Numbered from the stretch's first letter, positions 13,051 through 25,490 are shown. The stretch is 64,000 nt of DNA from Lytechinus variegatus (GCF_018143015.1 NC_054741.1:46182548-46246547), one strand, 5' to 3'. Numbers and translations: made by a program. The notes: generated from the letters alone by a model not told the origin.

Positions 13051-14994
13051 TGGCCCCTTTAAATAAATGATATACAAAACTCGATTGCAAACAAATGATT
13101 TCTCATGAAACCAATGCTGAAAAGAATGTCGTTGCCCTGTCTTCCGATTTTCTCCTCTCTAGAAGCTGTTGTATGTCATGGCTACGTTAAAAAGACAATC
13201 CGGATTGGAAATAAAAATTTGCTATAAATAAACGATCCTTTTAAAGTATATGCTGAGTCCCTTCTACAAAGTTACCACGTCTCAACTGCCTTAAGAAATA
13301 ACCCTCAAGTGCAGATTTCTTCCACGTAGTAACTTATTCAAGTTTTTCTTTTAAAAATCTTAACTTAGTGCTTCCTTGCTACAAGCGCACCCAATGGCAG
13401 AATCTCTAAGTAGCATGAACTATCTCAGGAAATCCTCATTGTATCCTTCAATTAGATCAAATTTAGTTATTGAGGAAGACGGAAATAAGCAAAAGATCAA
13501 TTCTAGCTCTGCCCTCAGCATGCAATTACCAATGCAAAGAACCATTATCACTCCAGAACCACTCCAGGATAAATCCGGATAAGAAGTACCTTTTCATGAT
13601 TTATGCAACAGTTTCTTCATCAATGTAATGATTGCAGTTGAATAGGCTTTACGTCAGTCCTCTTTAAATGCGTATTGGGTATTACCATCAACAAGTAGAA
13701 TGCAGGTGGGGAGGGGGTGATTTGACGATACCTATTGATATCTATTCATTAATTTATTTTTGTAGGGGAGTGTGTTGTCCTAAAATCTCCAAATAATAAT
13801 TAAAAAATTATTTTACTGCACTTTTCAACATGATGCCAACTTCATAGAAATTCTTTGAATAACAGCATATTAAGTTACTTCACATACTAAGTCATTTTTT
13901 CTTCAAATATTCTTATTAAATTCATTTGGCTCATTAGCCACTCTGTTTATTTTTTATTAATGAAATTTTTCCCTTTTTATGTCATGTAAAAAACTATTAG
14001 ATATAAGAATTACTATAACATGTATTGGTTTGTTTATTTACTCATTTATGAAGTCATTTTTCTCAGCTAATATTATAAATGCATTACAATGCTTTCATCC
14101 ATTTATTTAAGTGCTTGTTTCTTTTCATAATCGCAGTATTAATTATATTTATGTAGTTTATAGTGTTTAAAACTATGCAATGACGATTTGATATATTGCA
14201 ATCATGACAGTATTGTTCTTCATGCTGGATTGATATCATCAAAATGACATCTTATGATCTTTAAATATGTAGCTATATTATTTTCCTTTTACTGCCATTA
14301 GCGAGGCCATATAGACAGGATTTATTTTCGGCGCGGGGGGGGGGTGTTTAACGTAAATATGGAGACATTTTGGATGTTTTAATTGAAAAGGCAAGGGAGC
14401 AGAAGCGTTTCGGGGGTATCATCTTCTCTCACCTCTGTTTGTTCGGCCATAATTATGACATAGCAACAAACAGGTGTCATCATACTTTGATATCGATTTC
14501 CCTTTCATTATCGCTTGATATCGAAAACAAACTCCCGACGGCATTACTATATCAATATCCAATCACTTTCCATTTAGCAAAAGCTACAATCCTTCTTTTT
14601 TCAATTAATGAGGGTTGGACTTTGACGCGTATGAGAGTGGATGAAAACAATGTCGACGTCATCTGAAACAAATATTTATTTTTCGGACCGATCCAATCAC
14701 ATGGGAAATGCGTTTTTAATTCAGCACCACCATGATCATATTTACATTTAGGGCCGCCTGCACTTGAAATCTCTATGGTCTTCCTGGGAAAGAAATTTTG
14801 GTATCAGGCCTAAACTGCAGTAATAATTTTGCAAATTTCAATACATAATCATTTGTATAAGTCATGATATCATGATATCTGATGGTATAATCAGATACAT
14901 GTAGGCATTTAAACATTTAAACACACAGAAGAATTGACAAATGAAATAAAGTGGACACGTTCATAATACTGGAATGATTTCACCTATCTATCTG
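13051..14994. other. Intergenic DNA, no gene recognised
   Basis: Open frames at 13376-13582 and 14370-14666 were inspected. Neither shows a domain, repeat or convincing splice context. A G10 run lies near 14335-14345. Confidence 0.45.
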
Positions 14995-15145
14995 CCCACC
15001 GGTATCTATATATTTTTTTCTATCTCTCTTTCTTTCTTTCTTCCTTCCTTCCTTTTTTCTTTCTTTCTTTTTTATTCTTTCTTTCTTTCTTCCCTCCTTC
15101 CTTCCTTTCTTTCTTTTTTTTTTATTCTTTCTTTCTTTCTCTCTT

Positions 15146-15177
<32 letters not shown>

Positions 15178-15285
15178 TTCCTTCCTTCCTTCCTTCCTTT
15201 CTTTCTTTCTTTCTTTTTATTCTTTTTTTCTCTCTCTCTCTTTTTTTCTTTCTCTCTCTCTTTCTTTCTTTCTTTCAATATTGTT
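14995..15285 (+). repeat. Long polypyrimidine microsatellite (TTTC/TTCC)n
   Basis: About 280 bp consists almost purely of T and C with TTTC, TTCC and CT registers alternating. It creates artificial long frames on both strands (Ser/Phe-rich on plus, Lys/Glu-rich on minus) that are not genes. Such mirror-repeat tracts can form triplex DNA. Confidence 0.95.
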
Positions 15286-16349
15286 CTTTCTTGTCATGCA
15301 CCCTGTAAGTCATATTCCCTTTCTTTCCACCTGTACCCTTCTCTCTCCATCATCTTTACCGCACAGACTTCCTATATCATTTCCCAGTGTCATGTTCGAT
15401 ATAGGGTATACATGTATACTCTTGAATAATGCCCAATAAATATAATTTAAAATAAACAAAGATTGACATGGATTTGATGAAAAAAGGCACGAATAAAGAA
15501 AAGAGGGGAGAGGAAATTGCTAGAAAGTAGTGAAAGAGAAAGGGAAAGGGAGGGGACAGAGATAAGGAAAAAGAAGAAGAGCGGGGGGGGGGGCGAGGGA
15601 TGGTCCTAAGCCCCTAACCATGATTTCATCTGAAATAACTCAAGCCGGACCAGGGGCCAATCTTTGCCAATATATCCAACTGTTTTCCACAGCATTTCCA
15701 CCCCAATCCTGGGCGGAAAACAAATGGAATAATATATGACTCTCCATGGTACGTCTAAGATCGCAAGCGAGAGGAAAATTATTCATAATAAGTCGTAAAT
15801 TCTCCCCAAGAAAGAAAAGAAGAGGCAAAAAGGACATCACGAATGTTGTCTGATAAACATTCACGCTGCTAACGGCTGCTACCTCATAGGGACACTGCCC
15901 GCTGGTTTATCTCAACACACATCGGTTCATGTTACATACCTAAAATAAATAACGTTCCACTGTTTTTTCGGCTTCTTTGTTTATATATGGCAATGACTCT
16001 CGCGTCCAAGTTCAGTTTCTTCAGATTGATTGAAAATTTAAAGGGAATTAAAGTAAAGATGATAAATCTGTCTTTATTGGTGTCGCTGTTGTCATTCACA
16101 ATTGTCATAATCGTTGTCAAATTTTATCTACAATTTTCCTTTGTTAAGATCTACAACTAGAGAATGTCCACATTTTGTTTGTTGTATGTGGATATAAAAG
16201 TACTTCTCATGCATGGAGATGGAGGAAGATTCCAGATACAATCATCGTATACAGCTTTCTAAAATATTATATACTTTAGTTAAATCTATCAAATTAAAGT
16301 GTTTGAAGGTCATGATACCGGTAATAAAATCACAGAGAAGGGGTAGAAT
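15286..16349. other. Intergenic DNA with a purine run
   Basis: A purine-rich stretch (15480-15600, ending in a G run) follows the pyrimidine tract. Otherwise no recognised feature. Confidence 0.5.
16342..16349 (+). repeat. Target-site duplication of the 16.35 kb MITE
   Basis: The 8-mer GGTAGAAT is repeated exactly at 16632-16639, immediately outside the two termini. Confidence 0.85.
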
Positions 16350-16631
16350 CATTGGCAGCGGAACCCAAAAAATTAGGGGGGGTTTACTTGAAATTTTGTG
16401 ATGGACATATGTACAAAAATTTGAAAAAAAAAGGTCATCAACCTAAATTTTAGGGGGGGACATAAGACATTTTAAGGAGGGTCCACCAGAATTTAGGGGG
16501 GACGCAGGAAACAAAATTGACAAGCAAAAAAAAAAGGTTACCAACCCCCAAATTTGAGGTGGGGGGGCGATCCCCCCACCTCAATTTTTTTTTGGGAACC
16601 CGTCCCCCCGTCCCCGCTTCCGCCGCCTATG
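16350..16631. mobile_element. hAT-like MITE (282 bp) with 8-bp TSD
   Basis: The left end CATTGGCAGCGGAACCC matches the reverse complement of the right end, CATAGGCGGCGGAAGCG. Exact 8-bp duplications (GGTAGAAT) flank it. The interior is a degenerate direct repeat of an AAATTTAGGGGGG-type unit (about 16372, 16446, 16492 and 16551), and no ORF fits. Confidence 0.85.
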
Positions 16632-19600
16632 GGTAGAATTTAATATCAACAACTACGGTATCTATACTTCTGTGAGATTTAGTGTCCTAATTTTAACAAA
16701 ATTTATCTTTGCTACGACGTTTGACATACTTGACTAACATTTTCCAGAAATAAAGGTATGAGAATTTTACATCAAACGTAGACAAAGGAGTCGCCCAATA
16801 GAGATGGTGGTGATGTCGGATTTAACTTTCTTTAACGAGGTAAACGTGAAAATAGTTTATACTTAAAGTAATTTTAGGGTATAATCAATTTTAAGGCGAA
16901 AACTACATTGCTGCTAGTCTTCAGTGTGTTACGATACTGTAAAAAACAATTAAACAAATGATCAAAAGAATTTTAGTGATTGAGGTATCTTCTCCTTTAT
17001 TTTTTTACATAAAACAAATGACAAAATGGTAAAACAAAATACTAAGTTATATTGCATATCTTGAAGAATAAGGTCTGATTATTCCACAAATGTATATTCC
17101 AGTATTGAATCCAAATAATGTCCAGGTTGGCTGGCAAAGATTCCTAAATTAAAGTTCAAAATGCTGGCGATGATGAAATTGATGTTGAAACACGATGAAT
17201 AATAATAGTCACTGTAACGAGTTCAAATGTCCGTGAAGACGAAGTTGATGATGATGATGATGAACAGTCAATTTCAGCAATCCATGGGATGACAAATGGT
17301 CTTTAGAACAGGTTGATGATCTCGATGAGAACTGATAATTCCTCTCTCAAAATAGCTGCAAACAGTTCATTGATGGTGTGCAAATAATTCCACAGAAGAT
17401 AAATGTTGTATTCCAGTTGGAAATAAACTATGCTCTGACATAAAATCTGGTGTGAGTTCTGATCTGATATGATAAGTCATTGAAGAAACTGGAAGCTTCT
17501 AGTATTGTCTTCAAAAGAACATTCTCTTTCTTTCTAGAGCAGTTTAATTCTAGCAGACCCTTGAATGACCTCAGTGAAATTAACAATGTAAACAACATAG
17601 CTAATCCCTAATCCTTTTGTTCTTTTCACCGCAGGGTCTCTATTGTCCGATACAAAAATACCCAAATACCAATCATTGCTCTATCTTATTGATTATGCTA
17701 ACCTTGCAAAGCTTACTAAGACATTCAGGAATATTCTTAAACATAGGTTATGAATATTCCTAGAGAAAAAAACAACTAAATAAATGAATACAATTTCTCT
17801 CACAATTCTTGTTTGAATATATAACAAGTGTAATATATGACAGTGAGACTTTGTTTAAGAAAATATAATTAATTCTAAGTAATTGTCAGCTGTTTTCTCA
17901 TAAAGATACTGTAATTTTTATGTACAGGGTTGGTTGCCATTTCAGAGCTCCTTTGTCTGCTTTTTTTATTTTTAAAGATAAGCTGTACTGATATCATTTT
18001 ATTTGCGAAATGATAATAATATCCATAAAAATATTGTCATTTTAAGTTGGACACGTTACAAGTTTTAAGGACTGAAATCGCAGTTTAATTTAGAAATGAC
18101 CCTTGAAAGGGGATTAATATACTCATGTTAAATTTAAGTATGAACGAATTTTCAATTTAACGATTACCAATATTAAAAAAAAATAAGTGCGCAATCAAAA
18201 CATTGCAAAATCTAAATCAGTGCACGAAAACAATATAAAGTGATACATGAAATATATCTATGGACTCCCTCTAAGCTACCAGACATCGATTTTTTTTTTG
18301 TAAGGAAAATCTTTGGAGAGCCAAGCACGTATAATTAAATGAAATAGTTTAGTAGACGGAGGTGGGCCTTATCGTTTACCCGGTCATGTTCGAATGGTAA
18401 TCTTCCTCTACGAGTCTGATTTGATATTGGAGAAAGAAGAGAATACCGGGACTGACATTTTCGGCAGTCATGACTTTGAGTAGAAACATGAATTTGTAAT
18501 TCTATCACCCCAAGGTGAATGTGTTTTTTGACAGGACCTGTTTTGTTTCCAGGGCATTTCAGGGCATTCCAGAGGACTGTTCCATGTAGCTGATCGCAAA
18601 GTTATGCCTGAACTTGCCAGTGAATGGAATATGATGTGCCAACGTTTGAGCCCGAAGTCCTAGTGACCTTGGGCCCAGGTTTGGCCGCATAGTTACACAA
18701 ATTACACACACACAGCCACACACCCACTCTCATCCCTATACACCCCACACTTATACAGTTCCTATTTCTATAAATGATTTACATCATCAACTTCTTTTCC
18801 TTCTTCACACGATCTCCACCACACTTTAATATAGTCCCTATTCATCCATCTGCTCTCTGCTTTTCCATTTCTTTCTCCCGTTCACCCTTAGCTCCCCGTA
18901 CGTCCTGACATGTCTTGAAGTAAAGAAACCTTCATAAAATAGGTGTTTTTTTTTCTTTTGCTTTTCTTGGTGTTTTTTAACCGAATTAGGCGACTGTTCT
19001 TCAATGCATAACAAGGAATAATCAATTGTGGCTTGTGGTAAAATTGACGACTTGAAAACATGGTCAGTCCACGACTTGACCACCAGGTTCATTACGTCAA
19101 TAAAGCAAATCATTTGTGGGATATTATCACACCGCTTGAAATTTGCATGGGAAATGAAATTGAAGTTTAAAATAGGAACAGTTACGATTCAATGGACTTT
19201 TTTTTAATGATTGTAAGATAATCATGTAAATAAATTTTACTTTTTAAATGAATGCAAGATAAATAAATTTACTTTGCTTCATTGATACATCTCTTTATAC
19301 CCAAATAACACGGCACGATACATCTATGGATTTATTCAGTGAATAAAAAGGAAAAAAAGACTGAGAATAATGATAAGAAGAAGAAAAGAAAAAGGGAATA
19401 GGACAGAAGGGGGTGCGGGGAAGGGTTAAAAAAGGACAAGGAAGCAACAGAGTATGTCATTTCTACAAAAAACTTCTGTAAAACCTTATATTGATTTCCT
19501 CCATAAAAATATAGTGATTAGGCAAAGAGAGCATGCAGGTGAATCGAATTGTAAACCCTGTTTGAGTTACGCACAAAGGATTATTTCAGAATAATATCAA

Positions 19601-19647
19601 TCTGCATCATTCCAGCCATATCACATCATAACAAATCAGTGCGTATC
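16632..19647. other. Intergenic DNA, no gene recognised
   Basis: Contains a short GAT trinucleotide run near 17250-17265 and a CACA-rich patch near 18700-18730. No gene supported on either strand. Confidence 0.5.
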
Positions 19648-19992
19648 TTTAATAGCCAATTTTATAAAGCGCTTTTCCCAGAATGGCTCAAAGCGCGTTA
19701 CAGCATATTATTACCCCGGTCATTGGATTCATTTCAATCCCGCACGAAAAGTGCACAATTTCCACTCCCTGGGGAGCATTCCTTGCATTCATCGCAGCCT
19801 CATTATGACGCTGGCAAAATCAAACATACAATATCTTTCGCATCCTACCGGGTACCCATTTAGCACCTGGGTCGAGAGTGGCAAAGTGTGGATTAACGCC
19901 TTGCCAAAGGACGCTAGACCGCGGCGGGATTCGAACACACGACCCTCTGTTTACAAGGCGAGAGTCAGAACCACTACACCACGGCTCTTCCA
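19648..19992 (-). mobile_element. tRNA-derived SINE
   Basis: Read on the minus strand it starts with GGAAGAGCCGTGGTGTAGTGG (an A box like that of a tRNA) and then GTGTTCGAATCCC (B box). The body GGCAAGGCGTTAATCC, CTCGACCCAGGTGCTAAATG and GGTACCCGGTAGGATG follows. It ends in GCGCTTTATAAAATTGG. It is the better preserved sister of the split copy at 733-2611. Confidence 0.85.
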
Positions 19993-22443
19993 CGGCTCTT
20001 GCAAACCAAATGAGCAGCTTAACATAATATATGCTGAAACACGTTGAAGTTGATAATGAATGGATTCCTTGAGATTTACTTCTATGTTAGCAGGGAGTTT
20101 GGAATAATAAGTTCCAAGTGACTTTCTCATGACAGGTGAAAGTTTCTTCCATTTCTTCTGCGTGCACAGAGTCACTCGTATCTTGCAAACAACTTAATGA
20201 AACATCCACCAGGTTGACATATGTATATTGACATAGATTTTTATTTGGTTTGTTTTCTAATAATTTAATATGACTCAAAGGCAATCGACAAAAGTGCAAT
20301 CACACTTCGAAAACTTGGTGAAGAAGTTGATTTACAAATATCTATACTTGTACTATTGTTGTATTCAATGGAAAACTATTTGGATATAAGAACTTTTAAT
20401 ATATATTAAAAAGCATTTTGATATATGACCCCCCCAAAAAAATAAAAATAAAAATCTCAGTAACTCGTGTCAAATCAACAGGATTGCAATCAGTGGAGTT
20501 CAGTAAACAATCAAGATATATTTCAAATTGCTTGTTATCTGTTGCGTGCGTTTTGAGAAGTCCTGGTCAAGTGGCTCTATTTCGTTACAAACTTGTTCTT
20601 CAATCTTGGATTTTTTAAAACGCAGGTGCGTAAAGTGATCTAGAATGACGGGATTGGGTCTTTTAAGGGATCAAGGGGTCTCAGACGCATGCCACGCAAG
20701 GCAGATTATATATACCTCACAGAATTCCTCCGTGTGGGTTCGAGTTGTTTGGATGAAACTAAGATCATGAATATAGGTCACGGTAAGCTTTAAGTCATAC
20801 TTAGTGGCTTGTGAAATTGATGAAATTATGGAAATACAAGCATTGTTTCGAGGGAACATAACTTTTTTACTTCTTGACCATTTTTTGTGATTAAGGTTTC
20901 AAATAAAAGAGCAGATATTGAACTTTTTAGGCATGTGATTTTCTTTTTGAAATTCAGATACCCCCGCCAAATGAGATTTTGGTAGTTAATATGACTAAAT
21001 TAGACTCGCAATAGTATATTTAACAAAATAATTATTGCGTGGATATGAAAAAAAGATGGAAGGAGAGGAAAAGAGATGGGGGAATTGGGATAGGGAAGTG
21101 GGGAAAGTATAAGACGAAACAATATCTGGATTATAAGACAAATGACTGACTCTACTTTTTTTCTTGAGGGCATTATCCCCGTCAAAGATCAAATATGAAG
21201 ACAGTTTTCGAGATTCATAAATTTTTAGTAATTTGTTTTGATATATAATAAGGATATCACATTTGATGCGTTATATTGAACTATAAAGATGATAAACCGA
21301 ACATCGTAACAAGAGCTGTCATCCCATATTCGGTGTGGCATTTTCAAACAAATTACAGCGATCAATCTTTCGCTTCCCTTGAAAATAAATAAAAAGACAC
21401 GATACAAAAAAATGTTGTTATTGAGTCAAAAATAGAGTCACCCGAAATGGCATGTGTCTGGTATTATCATAATCAAACGATGAAACATCATATATTGCTG
21501 CATCAAAGATGTTGGAATGGGAGGGATGCAAGTTGGCACGTATCTTTTTCTCTTTTGTGTTTTCGACTCCATAACAAGAGCCTGTATCTATAGTTTGATG
21601 TTTAAAGTGTATTCAAGAAGTTTACATTATCATTATTTGTCTAAGGTGTAAAGAACCATACAGACATTTATTCGAGTAACCTGAACTTTTAATCTACACA
21701 AGAGCTCCTCGTATTGAGCACTCCTCGTATGAATCATAACATGTTTCCATGTGGGATTCCACTTAACGATGTGTTACTATCTACTTAAGATACCAAGTCT
21801 TTTCATGTCAGACAGGACTTTTATTCAGCAAAATTATTCCAGGAATAAGTTTCTGCAGTCTTCAATTTTGCATATATTTCTTTTTAATATTAGGATATGT
21901 AAGCCGAACTGCCATAGCATTGTTCGCATTATTTGGCCATCTAATTAAAACAAAAACCAAACAAACACACACCTGGGAATTTCAGACAGCATGAAATGAA
22001 ACAGTTAAGTGGTAAATAAGGAGGGTAGAGAGGTTATCCACTGAAACCACGTAAAAGCGAAACATATTGATCAAAATGATGATCAAGGAATGTGCTACTA
22101 TGCATGTAATATGAGACGTTTACATCACAGTATTTGTCGATGCAGAAATAGTTTTTATAAATGTGTTAATGAAGTGTTTTAAGTATGTAGCGTCATCTCA
22201 ATGTTCTTACCTTTCTTTGGACATGTTGGATATCAATTATCAGGGAAAAAATGCAAAAAAACAAGAAAAATATCAAATCAACGAAGCTAACGCGTACGCG
22301 TGAGGAATAATTGACATGAAACGAATCTCAAATTTACACTATTAGGAGAAAATCAAAGAGATTTTACGATTTAGCATGTTAAGATGACTGTTTTGCGGCT
22401 GGTCATGTTTAGTTTAGTGTCAAAGTTATATTCTGACAGAGTA

Positions 22444-22445
<2 letters not shown>
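19993..22445. other. Intergenic DNA, no gene recognised
   Basis: AT-rich. No gene or recognisable element. Confidence 0.5.

Positions 22446-22478
<33 letters not shown>
22446..22478 (+). repeat. (TA)n microsatellite
   Basis: A near-pure TA run directly adjoins the repeat unit that begins at 22479. Confidence 0.9.
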
Positions 22479-22483
<5 letters not shown>

Positions 22484-22530
22484 AAGCTATACATGTACAA
22501 CAGCTTTGGCAACTCTTTTATTTAAATATT

Positions 22531-22910
22531 GTAAAGAAATGGATGAAGAGAACAATGGTAGACGTAGCTTAAATCAAGGTTCCCCAGAGCTATCTACCCT
22601 TTGGAAAATTTGGTAATGCCGAAAAAATGTCTCTGCCGGGAATCGAACCCGGGCCCCCAGCTTTGAACGCCGGTGCCTTAACCACTAGACCACAGAGACA
22701 GGCTCGTGGCTAGGCCGACCGAGATCCGATTGACCGTCAGAAAGACAGATTTTCGACACTATACCAATTACCTTTGTCGGGTGAAGGTGGGTTTTGAACA
22801 ATGACAAGCCGTCATGCCTCAGCTGGATCAAAGCTATTGCTTCGACACAGTACACGTATGTGAGAAAGTATACAAATGTGTGAAGCTATACATGTACAAC
22901 AGCTTTGGCA
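22531..22910 (+). repeat. Left arm of a 380-bp perfect inverted repeat
   Basis: It pairs base for base with 23096-23475 (coordinate sum 46006) wherever I compared the two, with a 185-bp spacer. The arm holds one complete tRNA-like gene (22628-22699). A (TA)n run abuts the outer end of the right arm. Confidence 0.9.
22628..22699 (-). tRNA. tRNA-like gene, anticodon UCA (72 nt)
   Basis: It folds into a full cloverleaf: acceptor GTCTCTG/CAGAGAC, D stem GTCT/AGGC, anticodon stem CCGGC/GCTGG around the loop GTTCAAA, variable GGGC, T stem CCGGG/CCCGG around TTCGATT, discriminator A. Loop positions 34-36 read UCA, which would pair with UGA. The D and T arms resemble eukaryotic tRNA-Glu. A T6 run, a pol III terminator, follows at 22622-22627. 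It is either a tRNA-derived repeat or a pseudogene; a functional opal suppressor is unlikely without further evidence. Confidence 0.65.
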
Positions 22911-23026
22911 ACTCTTTTATTTAAATATTGTAAAGAAATGGATGAAGAGAACAATGGTAGACGTAGCTTAAATCAAGGTTCCCCAGAGCTATCTACCCTT
23001 TGGAAAATTTGGTAATGCCGAAAAAA

Positions 23027-23091
23027 TGTCTCTGCCGGGAATCGAACCCGGGCCCCCAGCTTTGAACGCCGGTGCCTTAACCACTAGACCA
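23027..23091 (-). pseudogene. tRNA-like gene lacking the 5' acceptor arm
   Basis: A copy of the 22628-22699 gene truncated at the repeat junction. The 5' GTCTCTG strand is replaced by unrelated sequence from the inverted arm, so the acceptor stem cannot form. Confidence 0.8.
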
Positions 23092-23095
23092 AAGC

Positions 23096-23472
23096 TGCCA
23101 AAGCTGTTGTACATGTATAGCTTCACACATTTGTATACTTTCTCACATACGTGTACTGTGTCGAAGCAATAGCTTTGATCCAGCTGAGGCATGACGGCTT
23201 GTCATTGTTCAAAACCCACCTTCACCCGACAAAGGTAATTGGTATAGTGTCGAAAATCTGTCTTTCTGACGGTCAATCGGATCTCGGTCGGCCTAGCCAC
23301 GAGCCTGTCTCTGTGGTCTAGTGGTTAAGGCACCGGCGTTCAAAGCTGGGGGCCCGGGTTCGATTCCCGGCAGAGACATTTTTTCGGCATTACCAAATTT
23401 TCCAAAGGGTAGATAGCTCTGGGGAACCTTGATTTAAGCTACGTCTACCATTGTTCTCTTCATCCATTTCTT

Positions 23473-23475
<3 letters not shown>
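23096..23475 (-). repeat. Right arm of the 380-bp inverted repeat
   Basis: Reverse complement of 22531-22910 without a visible mismatch, followed directly by a (TA)n tract. Confidence 0.9.
23307..23378 (+). tRNA. tRNA-like gene, anticodon UCA (72 nt), plus-strand copy
   Basis: Mirror copy of the gene at 22628-22699 with the same cloverleaf, UCA anticodon, TCTAGTGGTTA D-arm/A-box region and GGTTCGATTCC B box. It is followed by a T6 terminator at 23379-23384. Confidence 0.65.
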
Positions 23476-23476
<1 letters not shown>

Positions 23477-23543
<67 letters not shown>

Positions 23544-23600
23544 ATGGTGTGTGTGTGTGTGTATGTATATATATATGTGTGGGGGTGGGGGTGTATGTGT
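23477..23600 (+). repeat. (TA)n then (TG)n microsatellite
   Basis: More than 50 bp of TA, then TG runs interrupted by GATGG and a GGGGTGGGGG patch. Confidence 0.95.
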
Positions 23601-24224
23601 ATTATTTCAAAACATGCCTATTGCCTACTTGGCACTGGTTGGATTATTTGATAGGAAAGCATTTAAGATCAATTACTTAGTACAGGTACCATTTCTTCAA
23701 AACAAAATTAATATCTCTTCTGACATAGCAAAACAGTGCGGAAAATTGCCCCTTCCGCTTCAAACCACGAAATTCATTTCATATGACACTGTCTTGCCTT
23801 GCTTGATTTCTCAATCACATACTCTTACCAAATACACATCACCGTTACGCACACACACCCATATTACATATATATATATATATATATATAAACTTTTTTT
23901 GAGCGGTTTGTTCAGGAGTCAAAAAGTTTGAATATCTGAGTTTGGCCATTAATTTCTCCCAACCCCTCATTTAAAACACTGCATATTTGACATCATTAAA
24001 AGGATCATTCAATTTTGTGTAAAATGATACCATGCTTGTTATGATCATGCCATCACGAAAAGAGCAGGATTCAAGAGTGTTAGATGAGGTCTGATTTGAA
24101 AAGCTGCAAAACGAGCAGAAACAGTCATAAAGGGTCAATACAGAACATGATTCCTTTGTCTGCAATAGAGATGAAAATCCATTCAAATCAAGCCCCTGCT
24201 TCTGAAGTGATGGTTCTGTGAGAT
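23601..24224. other. Intergenic DNA with a second (TA)n run
   Basis: A TA run lies at about 23865-23890. No gene recognised. Confidence 0.5.
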
Positions 24225-24606
24225 CGGTGTTGGCTCAGTCGGTAACGCTTCTGCCCGTCGAACCAAAGATCGTGGGTTCGAGCCCACCCCGGGCAGATGA
24301 CTGAAGCCAGTGCGTTGTGTGTAAACGTCTCTCCCATGTTTCATAGATGCAGGCTATGTTACAATGGAAAACACTCCGTCCCTCGGATAGGACGTTAAAT
24401 GGAGGTCCCGTGTAGAGGAGAGTCACCTCCTTTGCACGTTAAGAACCCACTGCACTATCCGTATAAGAGTAGGGGGAAACCCCGGTGTAGTGGTCCACCT
24501 GCATTCCCCCCAATCAGTTATATCGGGAGGAGAGACCTGCGGGTCATAGTGATTCAGTTCGTTTTTCGCCTCCCAGGCACAGGTGACGCCAAACAAATAA
24601 TAATAG
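24225..24606 (+). mobile_element. tRNA-derived SINE with intact pol III boxes
   Basis: The head has TTGGCTCAGTCGG (A box) and GGTTCGAGCCC (B box) about 45 bp apart. The body includes AGGACGTTAAATGGAGGTCC and AACCCACTGCACTATCC, and the tail runs into CAAATAATAATA. The body differs from the family at 733 and 19648, so this is a separate SINE family. Confidence 0.85.
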
Positions 24607-24719
24607 CATGGTTTGAGTCGTGGTTTGAAATACCCATGCATATTTGTTTGTTTGCTTGTGCAGAGGTGTGTTTGATTCCATGTTTTAATGTTGATGTTAA
24701 GGTGCATGAAAATAATTAA

Positions 24720-25490
24720 AAGAAACCCACTCATCACCACTGAAAAAACAGTGACTTTCAATATTGTGTCATTTTGCAACTTTTGAATTTTGACTTTGCC
24801 CCACATTTTAATGCACTGCATCTCCATGTGTACCATAATTGGGATTGTCATTTTTTTTAAGCAATCTGCTTATGATGACAATCCTCCTGCAAATTGTGAA
24901 TATCATATAATAATTTGGTAGTTAATCATTTTTGTCTGGAATTATTTTTTCAGTACACTTTATTTATGATTCATGCCAAAAATGCTAACATATTATGTTT
25001 ATCATGTTATGGAAAATGTATTATACGGATGTTCCATGGATGCAGAAGAAAACGATAAATCAAATCAAATCAAATAATCATATCATATAAGGTATCATTT
25101 TAAAGAAATTTGAATGTTCTATTCATTAATATTAATTACACATTGATGTTCACTAAAACCGAGGAGGGATTATCGATCAAAGTCAAAAGAACCCGCTGAG
25201 AAACTCACTTATCACCACCTAAAAAAAGAACACTGACTTTCAATATTGTGTAATTTTGCAACTTTTGAATGTTGACTTTGCCCCACATTTCAAGGCACTA
25301 CACTTCCATGTGTACCATAATCATATCATGTAGCGTATCATGGATGCAGAAGAAAACAATTAATCAAATCAAATCGAATAATCATATCATGTAGGGTATC
25401 ATTCTAAAGAAAATTTACTGTTCTATTCATTGTTAATTACACATTGATGTTCACTAAAACCGAGGAGGGATAATTGATCAAAGTCATATT
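24720..25490 (+). repeat. Imperfect tandem duplication
   Basis: A unit containing CACTCATCACCAC, GACTTTCAATATTGTGT, TTTTGCAACTTTTGAAT, TCCATGTGTACCATAAT, GGATGCAGAAGAAAAC and AAAACCGAGGAGGGAT occurs at about 24720-25186 and again at about 25195-25488. The first copy carries about 150 bp of extra sequence in the middle. Confidence 0.85.

Larger units (their letters stand above)
22479..23091. repeat. Direct repeat with 399-bp offset
   Basis: The sequence starting at 22479 (GTGTGAAGCTATACATG) restarts at 22878 and is copied without visible change up to 23091, where it breaks inside a tRNA-like gene. The second copy is therefore 214 bp long. Confidence 0.9.

Noticed and set aside
14974-15429. 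151-residue plus-strand frame and its Lys/Glu-rich minus-strand counterpart
   Set aside because: Both are translations of a (TTTC/TTCC)n microsatellite. Composition is purely that of the simple repeat.
23307-23378. tRNA-Sec because of the UCA anticodon
   Set aside because: It lacks the long variable arm and extended acceptor of tRNA-Sec. The arms are of ordinary tRNA-Glu type.
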